Assembly (NCBI GenBank): GCA_934256695.1
Contig: CAKQPE010000025.1
Span: forward strand, 1-21,924
DNA length: 21,924 nt
Reading direction: 5' to 3'
Source of the DNA: an uncultured Eubacteriales bacterium
GTDB taxonomy: Bacteria > Bacillota > Clostridia > Lachnospirales > Anaerotignaceae
Both the position numbers and the translations under genes were made by a program. The notes under the pieces were generated by a model that made no database searches, was not told the origin of the DNA, and worked only from the letters and a program-made list of their open reading frames with translations. Positions 1 to 6,070 of this stretch are shown here, one piece after another (position 1 is the first letter of the stretch; each line of letters begins with the position of its first letter).

Positions 1-77
1 TACTCGATTTTTTTCAAAAAATCGTGGGGTATTGGGGCAACGCCCCAAGGTCTTTCAGTCCGATAAATTTATATTTA
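1..77. repeat. Modular palindromic repeat, right-hand unit (cut by window edge)
   Basis: This is the right half of the intergenic palindromic repeat family found throughout the window. It shows the module B hairpin (CGATTTTTT / AAAAAATCG, 4-23) and the module A hairpin (TTGGGG, loop CAACG, CCCCAA, 32-48). From 43 to 77 it is identical to 17751-17785, including the tail AGTCCGATAAATTTATATTTA. Like that copy it lies directly past the terminator of a minus-strand gene. The left half, if present, is outside the window. Confidence 0.75.
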
Positions 78-101
78 ATGAGCAAACCATTTCCTATATT
101 A

Positions 102-140
102 AAAACCCCATTCAAAGAAAAATACTCTGAACGGGGTTTT
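102..140 (-). terminator. Rho-independent terminator of the cysteine-rich gene pair
   Basis: A 13-bp stem with one mismatch (AAAACCCC-ATTCA against TGAAC-GGGGTTTT) closes a 13-base loop. Read on the minus strand it ends in a T run, 25 bases after the stop codon of the gene at 165-1187. It fits an intrinsic terminator for that operon. Confidence 0.8.
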
Positions 141-164
141 AATTTTACCAAAATCTTTAATTAT

Positions 165-1187
165 TTATACATCTATTTCCATGTATTTAACTATATCTTT
201 TACGTCGTATGTTACGGCTCCCTCCATACCCGGAATAAGCTCGTCCGCTCTTTCTATTATTTCTTCCGGAGTAAGTCTTTCCAAGTCTTTCTCCATCCAT
301 TCCTTAGTAAAGCCTATGCTGTCAAGCTCCTCGTATGCCGCAGGTGCGATATTATCATAGTTTATTTCCGTACCAAGGTGCTTTGCTATTGTAAGAACAG
401 ACGGTGCCGGTGCCATATTTTCAGCCGGAATACCGCCGGAAAGGATACAACGTATTATATTTTTTGCCAAAGTCTGCTTTGTGCATGTAAGGCAAGGAAC
501 ATCTTCTTTAAGAGTCTTTGTTCTCTTTCCGCATGAATGGGCACTTTCACCTATCTTAAACTGTCTTGTAGGAAACATTCTGCCGGAAAGCTCCGGTACT
601 GTAAGCCCTACACCTACGGAAACTATTCCGCCTGTGTAGCCTACCATTACCTTGCCGTCATTTATAATTTCCTGCTGACCGAGAACAGGAAGCATTACTT
701 CTTCCATCGTAATCATGTTAGCCATTTCCGTTGAGCAGTTCTGGTTACAGGCACGGCCCGTTACGCAGGCATTGTGAACAGGTATAACCTTCTTTGACTC
801 ATCAGGGCCTCTGAACATTCTTCTGCCGGGAAAGTTTTTCTGCCACTGGAAAAGATGTTTTTCTTCCTTAACCAGTTCTTCGGAATACGGCATTTCCATT
901 GCCTCAAGGAAACCGAAATCAGGATTAAATATTCCTCTGTCAGCCGCAGCCATATGTGTTACCGTACCTTCTACCATAACACCGTCGCTTGTTGTGCCTA
1001 CAGTTTCCGTATCGAATATATTAAGCCCCATAGGTGCATCGCTTGTCTTTGCTATTGCCTCGAAAGCCTGTCTCGGTGTAAGACCTGCCGCATCTACATC
1101 GCTTCTTTTTATGTAAACTATATCAATAGGTATATGTATATCTCCCAGCATTCCCTCCGGAAGAACCTTGTATCTTAATTTTGCCAT
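165..1187 (-). CDS. Uncharacterised cysteine-rich protein, 340 residues
   Basis: I do not recognise this family. The protein is soluble-looking, with no signal peptide or membrane segment. Two cysteine groups stand out: C141-x5-C147-x3-C151 and C219-x12-C232-x2-C235, with another cysteine at 247. Between them is a glycine-rich stretch (about 183-202, GYTGGIVSVGVG). Six clustered cysteines in a cytoplasmic anaerobe protein suggest an iron-sulfur or other metal site, which is inference. The ATG is preceded by GGGGAG at a 7-base spacing. It is the second gene of a two-gene minus-strand operon, about 50 bases after the 126-residue gene, and is followed by a clear terminator. Codon use resembles the neighbouring genes and nothing suggests truncation. 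The reading frame is certain; the function is unknown. Confidence 0.85.
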   Translation of the reverse strand: MAKLRYKVLPEGMLGDIHIPIDIVYIKRSDVDAAGLTPRQAFEAIAKTSDAPMGLNIFDTETVGTTSDGVMVEGTVTHMAAADRGIFNPDFGFLEAMEMPYSEELVKEEKHLFQWQKNFPGRRMFRGPDESKKVIPVHNACVTGRACNQNCSTEMANMITMEEVMLPVLGQQEIINDGKVMVGYTGGIVSVGVGLTVPELSGRMFPTRQFKIGESAHSCGKRTKTLKEDVPCLTCTKQTLAKNIIRCILSGGIPAENMAPAPSVLTIAKHLGTEINYDNIAPAAYEELDSIGFTKEWMEKDLERLTPEEIIERADELIPGMEGAVTYDVKDIVKYMEIDV

Positions 1188-1209
1188 TTAAAATCTCCCC
1201 TTTAATTTT

Positions 1210-1247
1210 AAAACACTGTCTTTTGGTCCCCACCTACTTAGTGTTTT
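1210..1247 (-). other. Intercistronic stem-loop between the two unknown genes
   Basis: AAAACACT (1210-1217) and AGTGTTTT (1240-1247) form an 8-bp inverted repeat around a 22-base loop, overlapping the stop codon of the upstream gene. On the minus strand the loop carries a ribosome-site-like GGTGGGG with no start codon nearby. It could be a processing or stability hairpin; no function is shown. Confidence 0.35.
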
Positions 1248-1618
1248 CCTATGCCGGGTCTTCTGTCATCTATATCCTTACAGTCCTCAAGGAGAGCTTC
1301 CTCGGTAGGATGCATGATATTAATGATTTCAAGCACCGCACTTTTAACTTTTCCTTCTTCGTCAAGTCCTCTCACGACAACCGTGTGCATTGTCTCCGGA
1401 ATTCTTGGTATGACTGTTAGGTCGACCTTAGCTACGCCTTTCTTCATTGTCATTTCTTCTACTGCATTTTCAAGTCGTCCTGTTCTTAAAGCCTGCATTT
1501 TAGCTGATGTAAGATTTTCAAGCCCTCTTATATCAATATGCTTAGGATACGGACTTTCTTCTGCTGCCATATGTATTTTTTCTAAAAATTCTGGCAGTGT
1601 AGTATGCATTAATTTCAT
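1238..1618 (-). CDS. Uncharacterised small protein, 126 residues
   Basis: I do not recognise this protein. It has no cysteine cluster or transmembrane segment; the single cysteine lies near the end (EDCKDIDDRRPG). The middle reads like a small alpha/beta domain, with alternating strands in VAKVDLTVIPRIP and HTVVVRGLDEEGKVKSAVLEI. A GTG start at 1627 would add three residues, but the ATG at 1618 is preferred because AGGTGGGG lies 4 to 5 bases before it and overlaps the GTG. It is the first gene of the pair with the cysteine-rich protein, transcribed from a consensus promoter at 1684-1712. Tight linkage suggests the two proteins act together, perhaps as subunits of one enzyme, which is inference. 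Confidence 0.8.
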   Translation of the reverse strand: MKLMHTTLPEFLEKIHMAAEESPYPKHIDIRGLENLTSAKMQALRTGRLENAVEEMTMKKGVAKVDLTVIPRIPETMHTVVVRGLDEEGKVKSAVLEIINIMHPTEEALLEDCKDIDDRRPGIGKH

Positions 1619-1683
1619 TTTCCCCACCTCGTTCTATTATTTATTGTACTAAAATATATACATTAATAAAGTATATAACAGTG

Positions 1684-1712
1684 ATATTACCAAAGTTGAA
1701 TATATGTGTCAA
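1684..1712 (-). promoter_or_regulatory. Sigma-A type promoter of the cysteine-rich gene pair
   Basis: On the minus strand, TTGACA (1707-1712) and TAATAT (1684-1689) are separated by exactly 17 bases, upstream of the ATG at 1618. It is the only strong promoter match in this stretch and points at the two unknown genes. Confidence 0.75.
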
Positions 1713-1726
1713 TAACAAAATTTGAC

Positions 1727-1776
1727 CACTAAATATAGTGTTTATCTATTAAATTGTATATAAAAATATACAATTT
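1727..1776. other. Two AT-rich palindromes upstream of the promoter
   Basis: CACTA-AATA-TAGTG lies at 1727-1740. A perfect 11-bp inverted repeat with a 4-base loop (AAATTGTATAT / ATATACAATTT) lies at 1751-1776. Both are upstream of the -35 box of the unknown gene pair, so they could bind a regulator. The surroundings are very AT-rich and chance palindromes are more likely there. Confidence 0.35.
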
Positions 1777-1828
1777 ATATGTAAATATTCATTTTAGTTT
1801 AAAATTAAATATTTATATCAAAAAAAAT

Positions 1829-1864
1829 ACCGATAATTGGTTATTTTATCCAAATCATCGGCAT
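1829..1864 (-). terminator. Isolated terminator-like hairpin, minus strand
   Basis: An imperfect stem (CCGATAATTGG against CCAAATCATCGG) is followed on the minus strand by an eight-T run (1820-1827). It would stop transcription coming from the right, but the nearest minus-strand gene, tadA, ends about 700 bases away. It may end a long tadA 3' tail or an unannotated transcript. Confidence 0.5.
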
Positions 1865-2030
1865 TAAAATTAATTCAAAACAACTGTATTTATTTAATCA
1901 AAAATTTATAAAATTTTGTCGGAAGCACTGAAAAATAAGGGATAAATCATCATTAAAACCCTCACGTTACAGCTACGCTTTTCCATCTTCCGTTTCAGGT
2001 ACTGCATATTAACGATAAATATAAATTTAG

Positions 2031-2181
2031 CAAAGACCTTGAGACTCTGTCTCAAACTCTGTGAGCCTTCTTGGTCAGGAAATTTGCTTCGCAAATCAGG
2101 CTTCGCCTGCCGCATTTATCTTTGCGGTTCCCTAAAGGCTCAAGCGAAACTTTTATCAAAATGCAATTTCATTGCATTTTT
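2031..2181. repeat. Modular palindromic repeat, left-hand unit with cloverleaf insert
   Basis: Module A is TTGAGA-CTCTG-TCTCAA (2039-2055). Module B is GAGCCTT (2063-2069) with AAGGCTC (2135-2141), its loop occupied by the cloverleaf insert. The linker AAACTTTTATCAAA follows, then the central hairpin AAATGCAAT-TTC-ATTGCATTT (2158-2178). No right-hand unit follows directly. Confidence 0.7.
2078..2131. repeat. Cloverleaf insert, copy 1
   Basis: A closing helix GGAA/TTCC (2078-2081 with 2128-2131) encloses three hairpins with no unpaired bases between them: ATTTGC-TTC-GCAAAT (2082-2096), CAGGC-TTC-GCCTG (2097-2109) and CCGCA-N8-TGCGG (2110-2127). GGTCA precedes it. Copies 2 and 3 at 13823-13876 and 15368-15420 have the same plan. 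It sits in the loop of module B of the host repeat. Confidence 0.7.
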
Positions 2182-2315
2182 CGGAACAAAATTATAAGTT
2201 ATGTTATTAAGATTTGTCTTTTTTAAAATTTGCCGAATAAAATCTCCATTGTATTGATTTTAAAACGTAAATCCTGTATCTGTTGCCGTAAACATTGCAT
2301 AGCCTATTTCCGGAG

Positions 2316-2387
2316 GCACATGGAATGTGCGGTCTTAAAGAGATTTTTGAAGGTGCAGGGAACTTTTTCGATAAAAAAGTTCCTGCA
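2316..2387. repeat. Divergent or rearranged repeat remnant
   Basis: GCACAT-GGA-ATGTGC (2316-2330) followed by GGTCTT resembles a module A right-hand end. A strong hairpin, GCAGGGAACTTTTT with AAAAAAGTTCCTGC (2354-2386), resembles module B. The order and loops differ from the standard unit, so membership of the family is uncertain. Confidence 0.4.
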
Positions 2388-2563
2388 AATCCCCCTTTTC
2401 CATTTGGAAAAAATTAAATTTAATCCGTTTCGCTTCGCTCAACACCTTCCCTTTCAGGGACGGCTTTAAATCTGTCCACCGCCCACTGCCCACTGACTGC
2501 TAAATTTATATTTAATCTAAAACTTTTCAAAGTTTTTTAGTCTTGGATTTTGTTCCCCATATA

Positions 2564-3013
2564 TTATTTTCTGAACCTCTTAAAGAACATTTTCATCATG
2601 TCTCGGCACTCATCTTCCATTATGCCGCTTACTACCTCACAGCGGTGGTTAAGCTTTTCCATCTGCAAAAGATTGATTATTGAACCTCCGCAGCCTGCCT
2701 TTGCATTATGTGTGCCAAATACTACCTTAGGTATCCTTGCCTGTACAATAGCACCGGAACACATAGGACACGGCTCTACGGTTACATACATGGTACAGTC
2801 CTCTATTCTCCAATCGCCTATTACCTTTGCCGCTTCGTTTATTGCTATTATCTCGGCGTGCATAAGCGGATTTTTCTCTGTATTGCGTCTGTTATAGCCT
2901 CTGCCTATTATCTCACCTTTATGTTCTATAACAGCACCTATAGGAACTTCATCAATATCAAACGCCTTCTGTGCCTCTTTAAGTGCCTCTGTCATAAAAT
3001 ATTCGTCATTCAT
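2564..3013 (-). CDS. tadA: tRNA-specific adenosine deaminase TadA
   Basis: The cytidine/deoxycytidylate deaminase-fold enzyme converts adenosine-34 of tRNA(Arg) anticodon ACG to inosine in the cytoplasm. The zinc site is intact: H52-A-E54 supplies the histidine ligand and catalytic glutamate, and P81-C82-P-M-C85 supplies the two cysteine ligands. At 149 residues it has normal family length. The ATG at 3013 follows an AGGAAG ribosome site inside the end of the upstream lipoprotein gene, only 3 bases after that gene's stop, so the two are probably co-transcribed. Other nucleobase deaminases share the motif, but the PCPMCSGAIVQARI stretch and the length favour TadA. No strong terminator lies immediately downstream. 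Confidence 0.93.
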   Translation of the reverse strand: MNDEYFMTEALKEAQKAFDIDEVPIGAVIEHKGEIIGRGYNRRNTEKNPLMHAEIIAINEAAKVIGDWRIEDCTMYVTVEPCPMCSGAIVQARIPKVVFGTHNAKAGCGGSIINLLQMEKLNHRCEVVSGIMEDECRDMMKMFFKRFRK

Positions 3014-3016
3014 AAT

Positions 3017-4345
3017 TTACTTCCTCATATAAAGAGTATTGTTTTCGCCATCAAAGAAAATATAATCATCTCTGCCGTCATTATCAAAATCTCCGGCATA
3101 AATTCTCTGACTGTAGGCTATGTCTTCGTTTCTTGATATAAGCCCGTCTTTTCCTATTACATACCGTATGATTGTTCCCGTACTGTCACATATATAAATT
3201 TCATCTGTGCCGTCATCATTTAAGTCGCCTGTGTAAATATATCCATAATAGCAATCCGCCGATACATTTGTACGCCATATGCAGCTTACACTCTTATCAT
3301 TTATCCTGTATATGTAAAGATCTTTTCCGTCAGTTATTATATACTCATTTACACCGTCTTTATCAATATCGGCTTCCTTAAAATCGGTTGCCTGTATATT
3401 TGTATAATAGCTTGCCGTTTTTATATAGTTTCCATTGTCGTTCTCATAAAACTCCGTTGTCTTGTCATTTATAAGAACAAGCCTGTCACCTGCTGTTGAA
3501 ACACAGGAATAGCTTCCGTTTGAAAGATCTATGCTGTAATTCTGTTTTGAAAAACTATTGTTAAAAAACAGAACTTTCTCCGAGAAAATTCTTTCGGTTT
3601 CCATCTCATCATTACCTTCTGTAGCAGTTCCCACTATAACAGCAACACCACCGTCAGGTGTAAAAGAAACACTTATAGGTCTTAAGCTTTCCAGCTGAGA
3701 AGATGACAAAACAGCATATTTTTTTATATTTCCTCTGCTGTAACGGTATATATTTACACTTGTTGATGTAATCTCCGCAAATAAGCTTCCGTTTTCGGTT
3801 TTATACTGTGATGAAAAGCCTTCCGAAAGCACATTAAGCTTTTTACCGCTATAATTATCAGACAAATATTCCTTATCGCTTTCATTCTTTTTTATACCGG
3901 CATAAGATGTAAAAACATTTCGTATATTAAGCCCAACATATTTTGAAGGATATGCTGCCGGTGAATAAAAAAGTCCCACAATACTGTTTCTTACAAAATA
4001 AAAATACACCAGACCGGCATTTTCGGAATTAATATGGGTAAGGTTTGCCGTATAACAAACCGCATTTTTTCCGGCATATGATTTCATATTAAATCCGCTT
4101 TCTTCACTTGCTTTAAACAACTGTGCATTATCATCTGTATCATCAGGCACTTTTGCTTCATAATAAGCAAGACTTGAGCTGTCATAGTGCCAATAAAAAC
4201 TGTTAAGCTCATCTTCTATAATGCCGGCATACTTTTCCTGTTGGGACTTGGAAAGCGAAAACGTATCTTCTTCGTCATTGGCACCGCCACAGCCCGAAAG
4301 CAATAAAGATGCCGCCAAAAACATACAAACAAATCTTTTAAGCAT
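3017..4345 (-). CDS. Lipoprotein with C-terminal FG-GAP/VCBS-like repeats
   Basis: The 442-residue protein begins with a lipoprotein signal: MLKRF, a hydrophobic stretch, and the lipobox LSGC with C19 as the lipidated cysteine. It is therefore expected on the outer face of the membrane. The last 120 residues hold three calcium-loop type repeats, DIDKDGVNE, DLNDDGTDE and DFDNDGRDD, each followed by a short beta stretch, as in FG-GAP/VCBS beta-propeller blades. The middle (about 30-320) is beta-rich and unrecognised. A TTG at 4369 would add eight residues, but the ATG at 4345 has GGGAG 9 bases upstream and gives a clean signal peptide. The substrate or binding partner is unknown. It precedes tadA by 3 bases, which looks like transcriptional convenience rather than shared function. 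Confidence 0.85.
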   Translation of the reverse strand: MLKRFVCMFLAASLLLSGCGGANDEEDTFSLSKSQQEKYAGIIEDELNSFYWHYDSSSLAYYEAKVPDDTDDNAQLFKASEESGFNMKSYAGKNAVCYTANLTHINSENAGLVYFYFVRNSIVGLFYSPAAYPSKYVGLNIRNVFTSYAGIKKNESDKEYLSDNYSGKKLNVLSEGFSSQYKTENGSLFAEITSTSVNIYRYSRGNIKKYAVLSSSQLESLRPISVSFTPDGGVAVIVGTATEGNDEMETERIFSEKVLFFNNSFSKQNYSIDLSNGSYSCVSTAGDRLVLINDKTTEFYENDNGNYIKTASYYTNIQATDFKEADIDKDGVNEYIITDGKDLYIYRINDKSVSCIWRTNVSADCYYGYIYTGDLNDDGTDEIYICDSTGTIIRYVIGKDGLISRNEDIAYSQRIYAGDFDNDGRDDYIFFDGENNTLYMRK

Positions 4346-4450
4346 ATACAAAAACTCCCAAAAAAACAAAATTTTGTAATCTTAAACTGCTTTTTTCATT
4401 ATATACCACCACATATAATTTTTCAAACCCTAAATAAAGACAGTAACTAA

Positions 4451-4546
4451 GACCTTGGGGCTTTGCCCCAATACCCCACAATTTTTTGAAAAAAATTGAG
4501 TAAAACTTTTAATAAAAACCAATATGACAATAGTCATATTGGTTTT
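4451..4546. repeat. Modular palindromic repeat, left-hand unit
   Basis: This is a clean single unit: module A TTGGGG-CTTTG-CCCCAA (4455-4471), module B CAATTTTTT / AAAAAATTG (4479-4498), linker AAAACTTTTAATAAAA, and a 14-bp perfect central hairpin AAAACCAATATGAC with loop AATA (4515-4546). No facing unit follows. Confidence 0.8.
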
Positions 4547-4700
4547 CGAGATTTAAGAAAAAATTGTAGCTAAAAAGCCTTCTCCCCAGTGGAAAAGGCA
4601 ACCCCCTCTGTCACCGACCGTTACAGTTTCCCTTTCATTGTATCCTAAAATCTTCCAATGTTTTTCTGACCACTGCTAACTGCTTTTTACTACACAGAAA

Positions 4701-4731
4701 AAGGACTTTTGAACATAGCCCAAAAGTCCTT
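4701..4731 (-). terminator. Terminator of the 2-oxoacid oxidoreductase operon
   Basis: AAGGACTTTTG and CAAAAGTCCTT form a perfect 11-bp stem with a 9-base loop. On the minus strand a T run follows at once. It lies 46 bases past the stop of the gamma-subunit gene. Confidence 0.85.
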
Positions 4732-4735
4732 CCTC

Positions 4736-4759
4736 CGTGTGTGTGTGTGTTTGTGTGTG
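4736..4759. repeat. GT dinucleotide run
   Basis: A nearly pure (GT)n tract with one interruption (GTTTG) lies between the gamma-subunit stop codon and the operon terminator, so it is CA-rich in the 3' untranslated RNA. It is non-coding and could vary in length by slippage. Confidence 0.7.
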
Positions 4760-4776
4760 GTTTTATGGTTGGTAAA

Positions 4777-5301
4777 TTACTTCACGTAGTCATAGCCTGC
4801 TTCGAGAGCCTTGATGTTAGCTTCTACGAGAGCCGGTTTCATTTTCATCTTGATAACTGCTCTTGCGTCATCAAGTGTTATTATATCAAGTGTTTTTACA
4901 ACTGCACCAAGAGCAACCATGTTTGCTGACTTAGGAGTAGCAACTTCTGTAGCTATTTCTGTAAAAGGAATTTCTACAACTTTGATGTCTGTTCTTGTAG
5001 CCTTTGTATCAATCATAGAGCTGTTGATAATAAGTGTTCCGCCAGGTTTTACTTTGCTTTCGTAATCCTTGAGTGATTTTTCATCCATAACAAGAATTGT
5101 ATCGGCTGCTGAAATCATCATAGAACCCATTTCTTCTGAGATTACAACCTGACAGCTTGCACGTCCGCCTCTTTTTTCCTGACCATAAGCAGGTGAAAGA
5201 GTTACATTATATCCTTTTTTTGCTGCGGCTGTACAGGCCATTTTTCCCATAAGGATAGTACCCTGTCCGCCGATGCCTGAAAATATAAGTTCACTTTTCA
5301 T
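4777..5301 (-). CDS. 2-oxoacid:ferredoxin oxidoreductase, gamma subunit
   Basis: This 174-residue cytoplasmic subunit matches the gamma/KorC-type domain of pyruvate-family ferredoxin oxidoreductases. Hallmarks are the N-terminal FSGIGGQGTILMGK (about 7-20), the stretch SPAYGQEKRGGRASCQVVIS, and a later TPKSANMVALGA. The domain helps bind CoA and completes the complex with alpha, beta and ferredoxin subunits. It is the last gene of the four-gene operon: its ATG starts 2 bases after the beta-subunit stop, with an AGGAGGAG site inside the end of the beta gene, so translation is likely coupled. The stop is followed by a GT-rich run and a strong terminator. The four-subunit arrangement is known for 2-oxoisovalerate and 2-oxoglutarate enzymes; the substrate cannot be fixed from sequence alone. 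Confidence 0.92.
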   Translation of the reverse strand: MKSELIFSGIGGQGTILMGKMACTAAAKKGYNVTLSPAYGQEKRGGRASCQVVISEEMGSMMISAADTILVMDEKSLKDYESKVKPGGTLIINSSMIDTKATRTDIKVVEIPFTEIATEVATPKSANMVALGAVVKTLDIITLDDARAVIKMKMKPALVEANIKALEAGYDYVK

Positions 5302-5303
5302 AA

Positions 5304-6053
5304 TTATTTCTCCTCCTGACCGCGATCCTTGAATACACCAAGTGGGAACTGCTTTGTAATTTCTTCATCAATGTGCTTAATAGCCTGAACAGGTTTCATC
5401 TTCCAGCCTGTAGGACATGGTGAGAGGATTTCTACAAATGAAAGTCCCTTGCCTTCCATCTGATATTTGAAAGCTTTCTTGATAGCTGCTTTTGTCTTTC
5501 TGATATTTGCAGGGCTGTTTACTGTAACACGTTCGCTGTAGTAGCATTCCGGAAGGTTACCGATAATTTCAGCCATGTTTACAGGATTACCTGTATTTTC
5601 TTCCTGACGGCCGTAAGGTGTTGTTGTTGTAACCTGATCCATAAGTGTTGTAGGAGCCATCTGACCGCCTGTCATACCATAGATAGAGTTGTTTACGAAA
5701 ACAACTGTGAATTTTTCGCCTCTGATGCCGGCATGCATAATTTCTGCCATACCTTCGGAAACCATATCGCCGTCGCCCTGATATACAATAACAAGGTCTT
5801 CCGGACATGATCTCTTAACACCTGTACCCATAGCAGGAGCACGTCCGTGAAGGGCACAAACTGAGTCAGCCTTGAAATATTTGTCAGCATAAACCGAACA
5901 ACCGATAGGCCAGATAAGAACTGTCTTTTCTACAAGGTTTTCCTCTTCAATTATTTCACCGATAAGTTTATTTATAATACCGTGACCGCAACCGCCGCAG
6001 TATTTCATATATTCGTCTGTAAAGACCTCAGGTCTCTTGTATACTATACTCAT
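5304..6053 (-). CDS. 2-oxoacid:ferredoxin oxidoreductase, beta subunit (TPP-binding)
   Basis: The 249-residue beta subunit binds thiamine diphosphate and performs decarboxylation. It opens with the conserved YCGGCGHGIINKLI (about 18-31) and carries the TPP motif GDGDMVSEG followed by FVNNSIYGMTGGQ. Cysteines at the CGGCGHG motif and further in (GCSVYAD, SVCALHGR) fit the proximal iron-sulfur ligands seen in this family. It lacks the extended ferredoxin domain of single-chain pyruvate oxidoreductases, which agrees with a separate ferredoxin gene in the operon. The ATG follows GGGAGGA and lies 17 bases past the alpha-subunit stop; the gamma subunit follows after 2 bases. VOR and KOR beta subunits are hard to tell apart by eye. 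Confidence 0.93.
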   Translation of the reverse strand: MSIVYKRPEVFTDEYMKYCGGCGHGIINKLIGEIIEEENLVEKTVLIWPIGCSVYADKYFKADSVCALHGRAPAMGTGVKRSCPEDLVIVYQGDGDMVSEGMAEIMHAGIRGEKFTVVFVNNSIYGMTGGQMAPTTLMDQVTTTTPYGRQEENTGNPVNMAEIIGNLPECYYSERVTVNSPANIRKTKAAIKKAFKYQMEGKGLSFVEILSPCPTGWKMKPVQAIKHIDEEITKQFPLGVFKDRGQEEK

Positions 6054-6070
6054 TGTACTGTCCTCCCTGA

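Larger units (their letters stand above)
1865..2563. other. Gene-free stretch with repeats
   Basis: I see no credible gene here; the open frames fall over repeats and lack ribosome sites. It holds a repeat unit with a cloverleaf insert (2031-2181), a divergent repeat remnant (2316-2387), a run of CCACTGC-like units (2476-2500), and a TAAATTTATATTTAAT motif (2501-2516) shared with the tails at 65-77 and 17773-17785. Near the tadA end, AAAACTTT-TC-AAAGTTTT (2519-2536) forms a weak hairpin. Confidence 0.6.
4346..4776. other. Gene-free stretch between the lipoprotein and oxidoreductase genes
   Basis: This gap holds a repeat unit (4451-4546), a hairpin GCCTT-c-TCC with GGA-a-AAGGC (4577-4599) in a degenerate stretch that may be a second repeat type, the oxidoreductase operon terminator (4701-4731) and a GT-rich run (4736-4759). 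I could not assign a clear promoter for the lipoprotein gene. Confidence 0.55.

Noticed and set aside
24..1652. Long plus-strand open frames opposite the cysteine-rich gene pair
   Set aside because: They are antisense shadows; promoter, ribosome sites and terminator all support the minus-strand genes.
2078..2131. Cloverleaf as a tRNA or tRNA remnant
   Set aside because: The closing helix is only 3-4 bp, two loops are 3 bases, and there is no T-loop motif, anticodon arm or CCA end.
1906..2469. Open frames of 69 and 79 codons in the gene-free stretch (1906-2115 minus, 2230-2469 plus)
   Set aside because: They run across repeat modules, lack ribosome sites and have no recognisable protein features.
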